From: Chimonanthus salicifolius
Taxonomy: Eukaryota; Streptophyta; Magnoliopsida; Laurales; Calycanthaceae
Direction: 5' to 3'
NCBI GenBank assembly: GCA_013350335.1
Contig: CM023533.1
Coordinates: 34,218,170-34,282,169, forward strand
DNA length: 64,000 nt
The position numbers were made by a program, and so were the translations under genes. Below are positions 45,131 through 56,189 of this stretch, piece after piece. Each line of letters begins with the position of its first letter. Positions within the stretch are counted from its first letter, which is position 1. Below the pieces are notes generated by a model that had not been told where the DNA came from, ran no database searches, and saw nothing but the letters and a program-made list of their open reading frames with translations.

Positions 45131-47082
45131 GCTGCGTTTGGATGGGGGGTAAGGGGGGGTAACCCCCAGTTACCCCTACTTACCCCCGTTTGGTAACAAG
45201 GGAGGAGGGGTAAAAATTCAAATTTTTACCCTTCCCCCCTCCCTTTTCAATACCCCAACGGGCAAAGGGGTATTCATTTTGAATACCCCTCCTTACCCCC
45301 CCCCCCATTTTGCTTATGAAATATTTTTTTTTATATTTTATTTATTTATTTATTTTGATAAGTACTTGGCTTTTATTTTTTTTAAAAGCACTCTATTATT
45401 TCCATTTGATAAATTTCATATCACCAAGCAACAAATTATATTTTTTTATGAAGAGATATAATGAATTTTTTATTCATTTTTTGAAATTTAAAATAATAAT
45501 AGTGGTTTTTTATTTTTTTTTATTTTTTAAGGAAACCTTTCCCCTATTTATCCCGTGCCGTCATCTATTTTTCAATTATATATTATATAATTTTCTGAAA
45601 CGTATTTGTCAAAATGTTCTATTTTTAAGGGGTGATTCTGTCGAAATTTCAATAGGGTCTCAAAGCTCTGAAAATTTTGAGATTTATGATAATATCTTTC
45701 AGGGTAATTAACAATTTATTCTATTAGAAGATTATTTTAAAAATGTGTCAACATTTTTAACGTAATGCATTTAGGTGAGGGGTAAATTTTTACAGGGGTT
45801 ACCCTTGAGTAGGGGTAAACTGACATATTAACAATTTTATGAGAATTAATAATTTTATTAAATCTATATAATATAAAAATAAAATTTCTGCAACATTTTT
45901 AACGTGATGCATTTGGATGAGGGGTAAATTTTTACAGGGGTTACCCTTGAGCAGGGGTAATTATACGTAGGGGTAAACTGACATATTAACAATTTTATGA
46001 GAATTAATAATTTTATTAAATATATATAATATAAAAATAAAATTTCTGCAACATTTTCAATGTGATGCATTTCGGTGAGGGGTAAATTTTTACAGGGGTT
46101 ACCCTTGAGCAGGGGTAATTATACGTAGGGGGATAAACTGACATATTAACAATTTTATGAGAATTAATAATTTTATTAAATATATATAATATAAAAATAA
46201 AATTTCTGCAACATTTTCAACGTGATGCATTTGGGTGAGGGGTAAATTTTTACAGGGGTTACCCTTGAGCAGGGGTAATTGTACGTAGGGGGATAAACTG
46301 ACATATTAACAATTTTATGAGAATTAATAATTTTATTAAATATATATAATATAAAAATAAAATTTTTGCAACATTTTCAACGTGATGCATTTGGGTGAGG
46401 GGTAAATTTTTACAGGGGTTACCCTTGAGTAGGGGTAATTGTACGTAGGGGTAAACTGACATATTAACAATTTTATGAGAATTAATAATTTTATTAAATC
46501 TATATAATATAAAAATCAAATTTCTACAACATTTTCAATGTGATGCATTTGGGTGAGGGGTAAATTTTTATAGGAGCTACCCTTGAATAGAGATAAACTG
46601 ACATATTAATAATTTTATGAGAATTAATATTTTTATTAAATTCATATAATATAAAAAATAATAATTATAATTTTTATGAAGAGATATGTTGATATTTTTT
46701 ATTTATTTATTGGGATTTAAAATAGTAATATAAAAAAATCTTTATTTATATTTTTAATATTAGAATGCAAGTGTTTATTTTAAATTATAATTATGAAAAA
46801 TAATTTATAGAAATTAGATAATATTATTATAAGTTATATTATTAGAATTTACTTTATAAATATTATTTATAATTATATTTTATAGAAAAATATATTAATA
46901 TATCAGGTTACCCTTACTTGTAGTTACCAAACAAGATTTTTTACCCTTAGGGTAAGGTTTACTTTACCACAACAATTACCAAACAAGATAAGGGTAATCC
47001 CAATTCAAGGGTCACCCCTACTCAAAGGTGACCCCTACTTAGGGGTAACCCCTATAAAAATTACCCCTCATCCAAACGCAGC
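45131..47082. mobile_element. Non-autonomous TIR element with internal tandem array
   Basis: The terminal inverted repeats are GCTGCGTTTGGATG and its exact complement, flanked by CAAAG at 45126-45130 and 47083-47087. Flanking DNA on the left is similar to 47270-47390, the promoter of the CYP736 pseudogene, which helps define the insertion. The interior holds G-run/C-run segments (GGGGTAACCCC types) and a ~158 bp tandem array. No transposase is seen. The 5-bp duplication does not settle the superfamily; hAT or another TIR class is possible. Confidence 0.82.
45765..46660. repeat. Six-copy ~158 bp tandem array inside TIR element
   Basis: The landmark ATGCATTT recurs at 45765, 45907, 46065, 46225, 46385 and 46543 (spacing 142, 158, 160, 160, 158). 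The first part of each unit, from GCATTTGGGTGAGGGGTAA to AGGGGTTACCC, resembles the element's own right terminal region read inward (GCGTTTGGATGAGGGGTAA to AGGGGTTACCC). The rest is AT-rich. Confidence 0.9.
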
Positions 47083-47317
47083 CAAAGTATAAAAAATATA
47101 ATGTTTTGTAAATATGTATTTTAATCATTAAAATTTTTAATTATTAAAAAATATTTTATATAAATAATTATTTATTTTTAACCCACTTTATACTATTCAT
47201 ATGATAATTATTTTGAGAAAATTCTAAAATTTATATTAAATAAATAGATTGGGCAGAGAGGGTAGATACTGACAACAACGGTGGGAAAGAGAAATATTAA
47301 AAAGCGACAAGGCCTGA

Positions 47318-47378
47318 CACGTGGTTGGTACTCTCTTATAATACACGTGGCCATGTGAAATGGCCTAACAACACGTGG
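47318..47378 (+). promoter_or_regulatory. Three G-box motifs upstream of CYP736-like gene
   Basis: CACGTGG occurs at 47318-47324, 47344-47350 and 47372-47378, within 180 bp of the ATG at 47495. G-boxes bind bHLH and bZIP factors. In the related sequence at 45050-45120 all three are changed (ACATGG, AGGTGG, ACATGG). Confidence 0.5.
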
Positions 47379-49156
47379 CTATGGCCTAACACCTAAGTAC
47401 AAAATTCACCGGCTGCCTAGTTTTAGTCTATGTAGAAGTGTGAAGGACAAACTCACCTCTCATTCTGAGCCTTTAACCTTTTCTATTCTTTCCCATGTCT
47501 TCTTCAACTCTTCTTCTGTTTCTCCTCGCCTTAATTGCACTGCTGCTGCTGTTGTTAGTAGCAGTTTTGAGAGTAGGAGGAAAAGGGAAGAGAGATTGTA
47601 ATGAAGGAGGAAGAAAGAGGAAGAAAATACTACCGTCGGGACCCCAAAGGCTTCCCATTTTAGGGAACCTCCACATGTTGGTTGCACTCCCACACCGCAG
47701 TCTCCAACGATTGGCCGCAGACTATGGCCCCATCATGTACATGCATCTCGGCGTTGTCCCTACTGTCGTCGTCTCATCACAGTATGCGGCGGAGCAGTTC
47801 CTCAAGACCCATGATGCTTCCTTTGCCAGTAGGCCATTCACTGATACCGGCAAGTACCTTTCTTATGGATTGAAGGGAATTGCATTCTCCGATTATGGGC
47901 TTTACTGGCGAGGAGTTCACAAATTGTGAACTTCAGAGTTGCTTTGCAGTGCAAAGATTGACGCAATGAGTACCATGAGGAGGGAAGAGCTGAGTGTTCT
48001 AGTCCAGTCACTCAAGGACATTGCCTCTCTGCGAGCATCACCTGCAGGATGGTGATCGGGAAAAAGTACGCTGATGGAGATCTAGACAAGAGACGGTTTG
48101 CAGCTGCAGTCCATGAAGGTATGAGACTGGCAGGGGCTTTCAACATCGCTGTTTTCATCCCTTACGTCGCTGCATTCGACCTTCAAGCGCTACGCCGAGA
48201 CATGAAGGCATTTAACAAGGTCTTTGATTAACTCTTTGAGAAGATAATCGATGAATATGTGAAAGAAAGAAGGGAAGGGAAGCAGCAGGAGGACTTCATT
48301 GATGTCATGTTGTCATTGATGGATTCTGGGAACACTGAATTTCCAGTCACTCGAACCAGAATCAAAGCAGTCATGTTGGTAAGCACTAACACTAGACCTA
48401 AATAAAATATCATAATCATCATCATCTTCACTATTACAATTTAATTTTATAGGCTTCTCTTTGACCCTATTCTAATTCATACATTCAATACTTAACTCTC
48501 TATCATATATTAATCATTCTCTCTATGTTCTTATTGGTGTACTACTCTTTCGCTTTATACATGCAACTTTTAACCTCACCGACTTTTGACCTCTTCACTT
48601 TAAGAATTGGATAAGTCTCCAATTTTCTTCTCAAATGAATTTTTTTTTTTCAATTTTTTTTTCTCAAATTATTTCTCAACTAAGTTAGAGGATATAAATG
48701 TGAGATCCATATCAGACTCGTTCATTAAAAAGCACAAACACACCCAAACTCATATTAGATGCTAAAAATTATGCAAAAATACAATAAAAACGTGGTATTT
48801 TGATATATTGCTATTATTAAAGTCATTTTTTTTTTTTAAGTTTTAATACTACTATTGGATTTCTAAGTTTTAAATCTCTAATTTTTTTTCTTAGTTCGAC
48901 TCTTCATTATTTTGAAATTTGGTGGACTTCAATAATGATATTTAAGAATGAACTTATGTAACAGTATATGAAATTATGTGGTTAAAGAAATCTTAGATGA
49001 TAAATTATGTTTAATGGATTCTTCGTCATCATTCCAACCTCTTTGAGTTTAGTCCCCATATATCTAGGAGTCAAAATTTTCGAATTAATTTGCAGAAGCT
49101 GCTGAACATGAGTCATTTGATGGTGTACAGGATATGATTACAGGTTCAATGGATAC

Positions 49157-49317
49157 TGTTAAATAGAGACAAATATGTTCTCTCAATGTAATGGGGAGAG
49201 AGGCCCTGATTCACTGTATAAATAGGAAAAGATGTATTACAAATAAGTAAAGAATCTAATTACAATATTGTAAATGGGGAAAGTCTCTATTCTAGGAATG
49301 TAACAGCTCATTCGACA
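49157..49317 (-). repeat. Copia 3' LTR
   Basis: It is 161 bp, TGTTAAATAG...TTCGACA. By eye it differs from the 5' LTR at about eight positions, indicating an insertion that is not very recent. Confidence 0.95.
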
Positions 49318-49337
49318 GTCCCCCTCAAGTTGGAGCA
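49318..49337 (-). other. Copia polypurine tract
   Basis: The minus strand reads CAACTTGAGGGGGAC immediately before the 3' LTR, the usual plus-strand primer of copia elements. Confidence 0.85.
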
Positions 49338-50368
49338 TATATGTTGTCTATGCCTAACTTGTTAAGTGAGCTGTGAAAAACTCTGCTTGTAATTGCTTTG
49401 GTGAGAACATCTGCAAGTTGATCTTCAGATTTAACGAATGGTACCTCAATGATCTTCGCCTCGAGTTTCTCCTTGATGAAATGTCTATCAATTTCAACAT
49501 GTTTGGTTCTATCATGTTGCACTGGATTATGTACGATGTCTATTGCGGCCTTGTTATCACAATGCAGTTGCATGGCACGTTGGGGTTTGAATCCCAACTC
49601 ACCCAACAAATCTCTTATCCAAAGTAGCTCACATACTTCGTGCACCATAACCCTATATTCTGCTTCAGCAGTTGATCGTGAGACCACTTTCTGCTTCTTA
49701 CTTCTCCAAGAGACCAGATTGCCTCCCACAAAGGTAAAATATCTAGATATAGATCGCCTATCAGTAACAGAACCAGCGCAGTCTGCATCAGTGTAACCCT
49801 CAATATCTAGATGACCATGTCGTGAGAACATCAAACCTTTTCCAGGAGCTGACTTCAAGTATCTCAGAATTCGATTTACAGCCTCCATGTGGGCTTCACT
49901 TGGTGCATGCATGAACTGACTCACCACACTTACTGCATATGCTATATCAGGTCTGGTGTGAGCTAGGAAGATTAACATACCCACAAATCGTTGATATCTT
50001 TCTTTGTTGGTGGGTACCTGATCAGGATATTCACCAAGCCGATGATTCAACTCCATTGGAGTATCTGCTGGTTTGTTAGCTAACATTCCAATTTCAGTCA
50101 AGATGTCAAGAATATATTTCCGTTGTGATAGAAATATTCCTTGTTCTAAGCGAACCACTTCAATGCCTAAGAAATACTTCACAGCACCAAGATTTTTCAT
50201 TTCAAACTCACTTTCCAAATGGCGCTGTAATGCTGCCTTTTCCTCTAGGTCATTCCCTGTAACTACCATGTCATCAACACACACAATAAGAGTTGTGACC
50301 TTACCTTTCTTATGTTTTAGGAAAAGAGTATGATCTGAGTTACTTTGCTTGTAACCGAAACTCTTCAT
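49325..50368 (-). pseudogene. Copia reverse transcriptase C-half and RNase H
   Basis: The open frame of 347 codons includes the reverse transcriptase catalytic box VCVDDMVVTGND near its start (residues about 30-41). Later come YADADC-like YTDADCAGS, SWRSKKQ and ADVLTKAI, which are RNase H landmarks. Upstream the same polypeptide is interrupted by stops (LY*LKQS near 50415; PLH*FDV near 50543), so this is only part of a former polyprotein. Confidence 0.93.
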
Positions 50369-50542
50369 TGATTTGCTGAACCTTCCAGACCATGCTCTGA
50401 GTGATTGCTTTAATCAATAAAGAGACTTTCTTAGTTTACACACCATATTACTCTGACTGAGCCCCATCTTACATCCTGGAGGGGGGTCCATATAAACTTC
50501 TTCTTCTAGGTCTCCATATAGGAAGGCATTTTTTACATCAAA

Positions 50543-50854
50543 CTAGTGTAATGGCCAGTCCAGATTTGTTGCAAGGGAAACAAGCACTTGAATTGTGTTG
50601 ACCTTGGCTACAGGAGCAAAGGTCTCCCCATAGTCAATCCCATAAGTTTGAGTGTAGCCTTTCGCCACTAGTCTTGCTTTGTATCTTTCAATTGTGCCAT
50701 CTGCCTTAAATTTTACTGTATATATCCATCTGCAACCTATTGTTTTCTTCCCTTGAGGAAGGGTAGTCATCTCCCAGGTGGAATTTTTCTGAAGAACCTC
50801 CATTTCTTCATTCATTGTTCGAGTCCACTTGGGATGATTTAGAGCTTCCTGCAC
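50543..50854 (-). pseudogene. Copia reverse transcriptase N-part
   Basis: It encodes NHPKWTRTMNEEMEVLQKN, RWIYTVKFKADGTIERYKAR and the FAPVAKVNTIQVL region of copia reverse transcriptase. It ends at a TAG where the next residues [19 protein letters not shown] continue in frame. Confidence 0.92.
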
Positions 50855-51341
50855 ATTACTTGGAATAGATACAGTGGATAATTAACATACAAATGATACA
50901 CACGACAGAGACAACCAATGTAGAGACACATGATTAGCAATAGGGTATTTAACATTTGCTTTAGGGTTAGGGTCATATTGTTGTCTAGGGATACCTCTAC
51001 TAGTACGAGGGGTAACTGATAACCTGTATTTTCTGTATGACTCGTCTCAGGTAAAGTAATTGGGTTTGAGTGTTCAGGTACCTGTGGAGGATCTTCAGGA
51101 TGATCTTCAGGACCTGATTGGACGAGAGGTGGTGGTACTGTAGGAGGAGTTGTAGGAAGGAAATGATCAGACTGAGGTTCTTACTCTTGTTGCAAATGGT
51201 TCTCTTACTCTTGTTGCATCACTGTAGATGGTGGGTCAGTGGTCATCACTATATCCTCAGGTGTTGGCGGAGGCTGATCTGTTGTCGGAGACTGGTTTGA
51301 CACATGCTGTGAAACTTGGATGATCTAATTCTGAGTACCTT

Positions 51342-51800
51342 CTATAAAGATAGAGCTCTCCCACTGCAAGGGATGCTCAGAATCTCCCCTGAGTAATAGA
51401 ATTCACTCTCGTGAAAAGTAACATCTGATGTAATGTACAAAGTCTGAGTAAGGGGATGGAAACACTTATAACCCTTCTGAGTGGCAGCATACCCCACAAA
51501 GACACAACGTAGTGCACACGGATCAAGTTTGCCACGCTGGTGTGGATATACCTTAACATGAGCAACACAGCCAAAGATACGTGGTTCGAGATTCTGTGTG
51601 GACGGCATGGTGAGGAGAGTGGTCAATGTATGAAATGGAGTCTCATACTGAAGGGTACTGGATGGTGTTCGATTGATGAGATAAGCAGCCGAACAAAGAG
51701 ACTCCCCCCAAAAATGATGGGGCATATGGGCCTCAAATAAAGAGGCACGAACAACTTCAAGAAGATGACAGTTCTTACGTTCTGCCATGCCATTCTGTGT
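51342..51800 (-). pseudogene. Copia integrase C-terminal part
   Basis: It begins QNGMAERKNCHLLEVVRASLF and continues with AAYLINRTPSSTL, IFGCVAHVKVYPHQRGKLDP and CVFVGYAATQKGYKC, the end of the integrase core and the following GKGY-type region. The zinc finger and two catalytic acidic residues would lie in the deleted part. Confidence 0.92.
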
Positions 51801-52175
51801 CGTCTTGAATGACCTTCGGTGTAGATCGAAAATCTTCGCCTCATCGGAACCATCAGAGTATGTTTTCTTGATTGTATCCCAGACCTACTGTGATGTGTCA
51901 TAACGGATAAACTGTTTCATCTGATTGGGTTCATAGTATCGAATAACCAGCTCTTGACTTGACGATCCGATGCACGCTATTTGTTGTATGTCGGGTCTGT
52001 GGCTGCAGGCTTGGTCATATCGCCGGTCAAGTGACCATGTTTCTCTCGTCCGGCAATTTTCATCTCTATTATTTAGTGCCATAGGGAATAATTATGATCG
52101 TCCAGTTTGATTCCAGTTGAAAAGGTGGAATTGTCGCCGTGAATGGTGACAACCTGAGGAGATTTTTTGATCGAC
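51795..52175 (-). pseudogene. Copia gag N-terminal part
   Basis: Frames joined by eye read VVTIHGDNSTFSTG, KLDDHNYSLWH, stop, EMKIAGREKHGHLTG, RQVKSWLFDTMNP, (shift), QMKQFIRYDTSQ, stop, VWDTIKKTYSDGSDEAKIF. This is the conserved N-terminal gag module of plant copia elements. It fuses to integrase at FKTTQNGMAER. Confidence 0.85.
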
Positions 52176-52499
52176 CAGAACCCTTTGAGTCGTCCTCATT
52201 TGCCATTGGGGTTGCTGGTTGGGCCTGTTGTGGCTGGACTTGCAAACTGGGCCTACTGAAGGCCCTATTTTGAATTGGGCCTGTGGATGGGCCTGTTTCA
52301 AACTGGGCCTATGGATGGGCCTGTTTCAAACTGGGCCAGGTCTGGCTTGATAGAGAATCTGGCTGGATTTGGGTTTCATGTTGAAATCCCAGCTGGGTAA
52401 GGAGAGCAACCCAAACAACTCAAATATCCCAGTATCTTTGACTGCCGGTGACTAGATCTGGGCTCTGCTCTCCTTTCCTCTTCCGTTTCAATGTCGTCC

Positions 52500-53185
52500 T
52501 TGCCGCAATCTTCAAACTAGCGTGCAAATTTGAACCCCGTTGCCTGGTTCAGCGCTGCTGGAGTCTTCTTTCACGGCATCTGTGTTTCGGCCAATCTGGA
52601 TGCAGACGACGGATGTGGGTCTGAGATGAAGGCACGGAACGAAGAGACACCGAAAAAAAAAACCCCTCTTGGGGCGAACGGATCCAGTTCGACTGGGAAA
52701 TAGGAAAGAGGCGAAATTTGCACCGAGGCAAAAGATACGGAAAATCTGAGTCGGAATTGAGAAGAAACCGGCGGAAATCCCCTTCGTGAGGAACCCAAAC
52801 GGTGACTGGCTGCTGCCGATCTTTCTTTTGTCTTGCCTAGCTGGCGGTGGGGATTCAGATCTGTCGTTGGTGTCTGCATGTTTCCGGCTGAATCTCCACT
52901 GCGGGGATGATGGATGTGAATGGGGGCTGCTGTGGGCGGAAGCGTGCGATGGTGAAGGGCAGATCTGCAGATCTAGGCAAGAGGTCTGCTTGGCTCCAGT
53001 TGATGATCTGTCGCCGGTGCCGGTCCTCTGGGTAGATCTGGGTTCAGATCTGAAATGGGAACAGTAGACAGCAACCGGGTGTTTTTTTTTTTTTTTTTGT
53101 TCTTCTTCCGTATGTGCTTGACGTGCAGGGAAAGACAAAATAATAATAATAATAATAAAAGAGATAAAAAATTGATGATGATCAA
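52500..53185 (-). other. Copia leader region, probably non-coding
   Basis: This is a GC-richer region between the primer-binding site and gag. Several overlapping minus frames are open (for example 52512-53138), but their translations are compositionally biased and have no gag-like content. Long untranslated leaders are common in such elements. Confidence 0.6.
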
Positions 53186-53203
53186 ACTAGGCTCTTAATG
53201 CCA
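53183..53203 (-). other. Copia primer-binding site
   Basis: The minus strand reads TGGCATTAAGAGCCTAGTTT just inside the 5' LTR. This is a variant of the TGGTATCAGAGC primer site for initiator tRNA-Met. Confidence 0.8.
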
Positions 53204-53364
53204 TGTTAAATAGAGACAAATATGTTCTCTCAATGTAATGGGGAGAGAGACCCTGATTCACTATATAAATAGGAAAAGATGTATTAAAAATAAGGAAAGA
53301 ATCTAATGACAATATTGTAAATGGGGAAAATCTCTATTCTAGGAATGTAATAGCTCATTCGATA
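53204..53364 (-). repeat. Copia 5' LTR
   Basis: It is 161 bp, TGTTAAATAG...TTCGATA. The last bases are changed from the ACA seen in the other LTR. Adjacent GATAC is the target duplication. Confidence 0.95.
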
Positions 53365-53958
53365 GATACAACCTCATCCATAATAGAATGGGATATGTGG
53401 GAGCTTCTAAGACATCCAAGAGTGACGAACAAGGTTCAAGAAGAACTAGTGAAAGTAATTGGAAGGGAAAGAACAGTAGAGGAATCAGACTTGGCTAGCT
53501 TAGAATACCTGGACATGGTGGTGAAAGAGACCCTGAGGCTACACCCGGTGGCTCCACTCCTTGGCTCCCACCAGGCCACAGAAGAATGCACCATTGATGG
53601 CTTTTGCATACCTAAGAAATGTCGGGTCATCATCAATGCATGGACTATAGGGCATGATCCAACTACATGGCCCGATGCAGAAGAATTCAATCTTGAAAGG
53701 TTCAATGGCTCAGATATTGACATCCGGGGCCGCCATTTCCAGCTCATACCTTTTGGGTCAGGACGCAGAGGGTGCCCAGGAATACAGTTGGGCCTCACAG
53801 TTTTTCGTCTGGTCCTGGCCCAATTGATGCATTGTTTTTATTGGGAGCTGCCTAATGGATTGTGGCCCACTGAATTGGACATGAGTGAGAAGTTCGGCCT
53901 AATTATGGCCAGGGCCCGACCTCTATTGGCTGCCCCAACCTATCGCCTTTCATCATGA

Positions 53959-54544
53959 GACTCGGTGCAAATCAGTGTCTCATATACATCTATGATGTGA
54001 AACCAGTTGGGACCATACATTAAATTAATAAATTATGTGCTAGTATTTAAAAGATGCACTGTTTGTGTTAGTATTTATAAGATACACTTGTATTGGGTTA
54101 TACGTTGGGCTTGGAGTTTATGATCTAGAGTTGGGGTTTATGTGTTGCCATGCGTTCAACTTGAGGTTTATACTCTACAAACCATCGTGATTTTATGCGC
54201 TAGTATTGATAATATGCACTAGATTCATGATCTTGTGGGCTAGTATTGATAATATGCGCTACTAGAATGTGTTTTATATGCTAACGCGTTAGACCGAATG
54301 TGATACTTTGAGAGTCAAATTAAGATATGTCCGATTCTAAACGCATGTAGATTCGGGTATGTGGACATTTAAAAATGAATCTTGCCCCTTTCTTTTCTTA
54401 AAAAAAAAAAAATTCCAAAAAAATTACAGTAAATGCAGATAATTATGAGCTTATTGAATATCTAATTTTTTCATAAAATATCGGACATTTACATCTTCTA
54501 ATATATTTTTGAAGTTACGATAGTGAGAAATTATATAAATAGTA
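53959..54544. other. 3' flank of CYP736 pseudogene
   Basis: This is AT-rich DNA with loose repeats of 'gtgctagtatt.ataatatgcact' (54040-54260), probably slippage-derived. No gene is seen. Confidence 0.6.
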
Positions 54545-55530
54545 ATAAAATGGTGAAAATTACAAGGAAAAGGATATAAATGAGGAAAAAATTACATCCC
54601 TGTAAAAGAAGTTAGTATACAGTAAATAACAGCAAATAAAAAAATTTCATTTATTATTTTATAGGTTTTACCATTTACTAACATTTATATGTCATAATCC
54701 ATAGTTAATAATGAAATAATTACAAAAAGAAAGAAAATAAAAGGAAAAAATTACATCCCTGTAAAAGAAGTTAGTATACATTAAATAACAGCAAATAAAA
54801 AAAATTCATGTGTTATTTTATAGGTTTTACTATTTTCTAACATTTATATGTCATAGTCCATAAATAATATTGAAATAATTACAAAAAGAAAGTAAATAAA
54901 AGGAAAAATTTCATCCCTGTAAAAAACGTTAGTATAAATTAAATAAAAAAATTCATGTCTTATTTTATAGGTTTTACCATTTTCTAACATTTATATGTCA
55001 TAGTCCATAGATAATAATGAAATAATTACAAAAAGAAAGAAAATAAAAGGAAATAATTTCATCCCTGTAAAAGAAGTTAGTATACAGTAAATAACAGCAA
55101 AAAAAAAATTATTAGTTATTTTATAGGTCTTACCATTTACTAACATTTATATGTCATAATCCATAGTTAATAATGAAATAATTACAAAAAGAAAGAAAAT
55201 AAAAGGAAAAAATTGTATCCCTGTAAAAGACGTTATTATACACTAAATAACAGTAAATAAAAAAAATTCATGTATTATTTTATAGGTTTTACCATTTTCT
55301 ACATTTATATGTCATAGTTCATAGATAATACTGAAATAATTACAAAAAGAAAGAAAATAAAAGGAAAAAATTACATCCCTATAAAAGAAGTTAGTATACA
55401 TTAAATTACAGCAAATAAAAAAATTTCATGTATTATTTTATAGGTTTTACCATTTACTAACATTTATATGTCATAATCCATAGTTAATGATGAAATAATT
55501 AAAATAAAAAGTGAATGTAAAAAATATTGC
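54545..55530. repeat. AT-rich ~158 bp tandem array, six units
   Basis: The landmark CATCCCTGTAAAAGA (or a variant) recurs at 54595, 54754, 54912, 55060, 55216 and 55374, a spacing of 148-159 bp. Each unit contains 'taggttttaccattt' and 'acatttatatgtcata'. A degenerate seventh unit may extend to about 55640. There is no coding capacity. Confidence 0.92.
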
Positions 55531-55639
55531 CGTAAATTTTGACATGTTAGTAACAGTAACTAAGAGCAAATGAAAAATGTTAATCTATTATTTTATAGGT
55601 ATTATCATTTTCTAACTTTTTTTTTCATTTATGCTATTT

Positions 55640-56189
55640 TATGTTGAAATAGTTAACAAAAAGGAATAAATAAATGAAAAAAATAGTAACTAACAAAGTA
55701 CACAAAAAATAACTACAGATACATTCAGATGGAAAAAAATTATAATACCTATATAAAGCTTTTATTTACTACGTATCTTATTTAACTTCAATCATTTTTA
55801 AACTTTTTATAACACTTTTATGTTATTTTTGGCTAAAAAAATTAAAATAAAATACAGATAAATCGAAATAAATTACAAAACTTACAAGATCAGTACATCT
55901 ATAAATGAAGAAACCTTTGAACGGTCTGGATCGTTAGGTTTTAAACAAATTCGGGTCGTTTAGAACTTAGTTAAATCAAGTAATGAAGAGTGAAATTTTT
56001 TTTGGAAGAGAAATAGTAAAATTTGGTTTTCTCCTTGAAAATAAGGTGTGAAATTTGAGATGTAGGAGACTGGTATTTATAGAAAAAAATTGGACCGGGT
56101 CGATTTTTCAGATTTAAAAAAAATAATAAAATATTTACATATGCAGGACCAGCTGAATTCTGCAGTCCGCCGTACACAGAGATGAGACG
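55640..56189. other. AT-rich DNA, no gene
   Basis: No protein or RNA feature is recognised. A plus-strand open stretch and a minus frame (55971-56273) are short and repeat-derived. Confidence 0.55.

Larger units (their letters stand above)
49157..53364 (-). mobile_element. Ty1/copia retrotransposon, internally deleted
   Basis: The element is 4,208 bp with 161-bp LTRs and the target duplication GATAC (49152-49156, 53365-53369). It reads on the minus strand: 5' LTR, primer-binding site, long non-coding leader, gag start, integrase end, reverse transcriptase, RNase H, polypurine tract, 3' LTR. Gag (about 51795-52175) is broken by stops and a frameshift and is joined directly to the C-terminal part of integrase, so nucleocapsid, protease and the integrase catalytic core are missing. 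Reverse transcriptase has stops near 50543 and 50415. It cannot move by itself. Confidence 0.95.
47495..53958 (+). pseudogene. CYP736A-like cytochrome P450 pseudogene split by copia
   Basis: This is a CYP71-clan P450 resembling the CYP736A group. Exon 1 is 47495-48378 (donor GTAAGC). Exon 2 starts at 49131 and resumes after the copia element at 53365-53958. Exon 1 encodes a leucine-rich anchor, GPQRLPILGNLHML, and CRMVIGKKYADGD. It has a TGA at 47927-47929 replacing the Cys of the usual HKLC/RKLC motif, a deleted and frame-shifted part near 47990-48050, and a TAA at 48229-48231. Exon 2 encodes DMITGSMDTTSS (I-helix), [18 protein letters not shown] in place of PERF, and [10 protein letters not shown] with the haem Cys, ending TYRLSS. 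A 4.2 kb copia element lies between the Asp and Thr codons of the I-helix motif. The gene is dead several times over; which lesion came first is not known. Confidence 0.93.

Noticed and set aside
45310..45711. 133-codon open frame in the TIR element.
   Set aside because: The translation is Phe/Tyr/Ile low complexity from AT-rich DNA, with no transposase features.
52512..53138. 208-codon minus-strand open frame in the copia leader.
   Set aside because: Overlapping frames are open as well; the composition is biased with poly-Lys and poly-Phe from homopolymers, and gag starts downstream in a different frame.
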